From Pinguiococcus pyrenoidosus (lineage: Eukaryota; Sar; Pinguiophyceae; Pinguiochrysidales; Pinguiochrysidaceae), in NCBI GenBank assembly GCA_019677205.1, contig JAAMXY010000280.1, positions 1 through 10,196 of the forward strand: a stretch of DNA of 10,196 nt, read 5' to 3'. The notes beneath the pieces were generated by a model. It was not told where the DNA came from. It did no database searches and was given only the letters and a program-made list of their open reading frames with translations. Below, piece by piece: positions 8,340 through 10,196 of the stretch; positions within the stretch are counted from its first letter, which is position 1; each line of letters begins with the position of its first letter. Both the position numbers and the translations under genes were made by a program.

Positions 8340-9957
8340 CTAGCTAGATCGGGATGCAGAATCCCCTGAAGTCTTTTCTCCAAAGCTGTCCAGGAGATCG
8401 CACGTCAACGAGTCCAGGGCGCCCGATACACCTTCACCTGTTGCCGCGCTTAGGAACACCAGCTTTGCCCCCACTTTGGATGCCCATCGCCGTACTTCAT
8501 CGAGGAAGAGGCAGGCTGCTTCCCTGCTGTCAGCAAGATCGATCTTGGTCCCGACCAGGAGAAGCACGATCTTGTCGCCGGGGCAACCCGCTTCCTGCGC
8601 CCTGCTGTACCACACCTTGGCCGCATGGAAGGTGTTGTAGTCCTCTCCGTTGAAGGCCAGCACCAGCCCGTGGATGCCGCGCAGATGCAGCTCCATCATT
8701 TCCTCGGGGCTTTCCGAGGGCACGTCTGCAAACAGGATGCACGTGTGGGCTCTTCCCTTCAGCTGAAGCGCGCGCACTCCCAGGACCGCCTGCTTGGTCT
8801 TCGCATGCTCTTCGAGGTGGCGACGCGACAGGAACTGACGGAAGAGGTCGCTCTTCCCCACAGTCGGCGCGCCGCAGATGGCTACCTTGAACAAGGCGCT
8901 TGGCGGTCGCCCGGAGGGGTTCTCCATTGCTCGCGACTCCCACGCGTAGCACAAGCGCTTGGTTTCCGCCTCGGTCCTCAGGAAAGCCAGATGCTGCCGG
9001 AATGCCGCGCACGGACAGAGGCTTGCATGCATCTGCGCAGACGCAGTTTCTCCGATGTTGTACTTGCCCGTCAGGCGCCTTCGCTGAGATTGCGCCATCG
9101 CGACTGCCGGGACGCCCAGGCAAGCGACGGACAGGCAGGTGGCGATGCACATGACATCCTCGGGTCGCGTCGACGACGGGCAGACATACCAGGGATCTGT
9201 CGGCTTCGAAAGCTTGGAGACCTGGCTGCGGGACCTCCGAGAACGCTGAGACGCTTTCGGAGTGTTGGGCCTCTCCCGCAGGCCGCTCCTCTCCGGCTTT
9301 GAGAAGGGTTCCTTCCTCTCCGACGACGAGCTGACAGAAATCGCCTCGTCGGGTTCCGGCTCCACTTTCCGCTTGTTTCTCGGCCACGCCCGACGCGCCG
9401 CGTCCGTGAACATGGCGTAGGTCTCCAATGCCGACCGTCCGAGCTTCTCACGCACGACCGTCGAGCAGCCTCGGGCATCTGGCGCAGCACCGCGCGTTGA
9501 TGTGAATACAACCCAACGTGGCACTGGGTCGTCGTCTGGGGCGCTGGGCCGCAGGTACGCCTCTGCAACCCCGGCGGTAAGGCAGCAGCAGCCCAGCTGC
9601 CGACTTTCCGACCAGGAAGGGAGCTCCACCGCCGCCCAAGGGGCCGTCTTCGCGTCCCCATAGGGAGGACGATCCGCTGGCCCAGCGCTCTCGGCGTCAG
9701 ACAGGCGGTCGATCGCTTCTTGGGGAGGACCTGCCCAGCAGCACAGGTCACCGCCCTCTAGGAGGGGTCGGGACCATGTCGTATCCGGCGTTGGCACCAG
9801 CCGAGGCGCCTCAAAGACGCCGTGAGCCCCAAGCTTCTCCTCGTCAGCTGGTGGAACTGGCCCCCTGAGACGTGTCGCCAGAGTTTCAGAGCCCCGCCTT
9901 TGCACCGCGAGCCATCTAGGCAGCCAAGGCGCCAGTGACGTACCTTTGGGAATCCAT
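8340..9957 (-). CDS. Divergent Rab-like small GTPase with long N-terminal extension (5' end uncertain)
   Basis: The C-terminal 195 residues form a Ras-superfamily G domain, nearest in layout to Rab. In a tentative 512-aa model (exons 9957-9944 and 9864-8340), G1 is GAPTVGKS (336-343), G4 is TKID (444-447) and G5 is SAA (477-479). The G3 DTAGQE position reads DVPSES (385-390), so the usual Gly and catalytic Gln are absent. The switch I Thr also seems absent (AVLGVRA). The protein ends SRSS with no prenylation cysteine. Upstream lie an NLS-like NKRKV (168-172), a Ser/Arg/Lys-rich, probably disordered stretch (180-225) and a hydrophobic segment (243-262). No in-frame ATG exists at the start of the long frame. 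Alternative starts are ATG 9413, 9152 (signal-peptide-like) or 8927, the last giving a typical small-GTPase length in good context (GCAATGG). The G domain is firm; the N-terminal part is unrecognised. Confidence 0.6.
9865..9943 (-). other. Proposed intron 1 of the GTPase gene (79 bp, phase 2)
   Basis: The donor is AAAG|GTACGT and the acceptor GTCTCAG|G; both fit the rule seen in all seven supported introns. Splicing would join a 14-nt first coding exon (ATG at 9957, encoding MDSQ) in frame to the long downstream frame (RGPVPPADEE). There is no homology support and no CTRAC motif, so this is a hypothesis about the start. Confidence 0.35.
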
Positions 9958-10012
9958 CCATCTGCTCTGGAGGCCTTGCGGCGCTCTCTCGCCCTTTGCA
10001 GAAAACCGTCAA

Positions 10013-10034
10013 GGTGTCGCGCCGGTGTCGCGCC
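10013..10034 (+). repeat. Perfect tandem duplication of an 11-mer
   Basis: GGTGTCGCGCC occurs twice back to back (10013-10023 and 10024-10034), just upstream of the GTPase gene. It is short and may be a simple replication-slippage product. Confidence 0.8.
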
Positions 10035-10045
10035 GCGGAGCCTGC

Positions 10046-10100
10046 CAGCTGGTCAGCTGATCTTGCGTCCTTGTCCGTCTGTCCCGCAGCGGCTCAGCTG
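10046..10100. repeat. Three CAGCTG palindromic hexamers
   Basis: Copies lie at 10046-10051, 10054-10059 and 10095-10100. CAGCTG is an E-box-type hexamer in animals, but no such meaning can be assumed here. Three in 55 bp of probable promoter is mildly notable. Confidence 0.45.
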
Positions 10101-10196
10101 TTTGAATCCCTCGTTTTTCCCGCGCTTTTCGGCAGAATCCCGAGGTGCGCGGCGCCCGGCGAAAGGTTGGCGCTCGGTCCATGGATGGCCCTCGTG

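Larger units (their letters stand above)
9958..10196. other. 5' flank of the GTPase gene
   Basis: These 239 bp run to the window edge. I see no supported gene. The region holds an 11-bp tandem duplication and three CAGCTG hexamers, and probably the promoter and leader of the minus-strand GTPase gene. An ATG at 10181 on the plus strand runs off the end after five codons and cannot be judged. Confidence 0.4.

Noticed and set aside
8625-9302. 225-codon plus-strand frame opposite the GTPase gene
   Set aside because: It is antisense to the conserved G domain and shows no recognisable domain.
10181-10196. ATG on the plus strand at the right edge as a new gene start
   Set aside because: Only five codons are visible and the context is weak (pyrimidine at -3), so it cannot be supported.

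Overview
This is a compact, GC-rich nuclear segment from a eukaryotic microbe, with three protein genes separated by short spacers. All seven well-supported introns are short (59-100 bp) and GT-AG. Every one is flanked by G on both sides (G|GT...AG|G), and five of seven carry a CTRAC branch-point-like motif. A fixed G after the acceptor AG has been reported in dinoflagellates, so a dinoflagellate or related alveolate/alga is my best guess. The alternating gene strands and the low intron number are not typical of that group, so the lineage stays open. There are no signs of a prokaryotic operon, mobile element, CRISPR array or RNA gene.

Layout. 107-3504 (minus strand): 26S proteasome regulatory subunit Rpn2/PSMD1 in five exons, 1037 aa as reconstructed. 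3505-3951: a 447-bp divergent intergenic region with a cluster of inverted repeats at its exact middle. 3952-8262 (plus strand): ATP-dependent 5-oxoprolinase (OPLAH) in four exons, 1351 aa, with all introns in the first third. 8263-8339: a 77-bp AT-rich spacer between convergent stop codons. 8340 to about 9957 (minus strand): a Rab-like small GTPase domain at the C-terminal end of a long open frame. Several catalytic residues of the G domain are replaced, and the 5' end of the gene is uncertain. 9958-10196: 5' flank of that gene with small repeats.

Rpn2 (protein degradation) and 5-oxoprolinase (gamma-glutamyl/glutathione cycle) are housekeeping genes that share a divergent upstream region, so co-regulation is possible but not shown. 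The least described items are the dyad-symmetry cluster between them and the divergent, non-prenylated GTPase fusion. I found no clear new multi-gene system.
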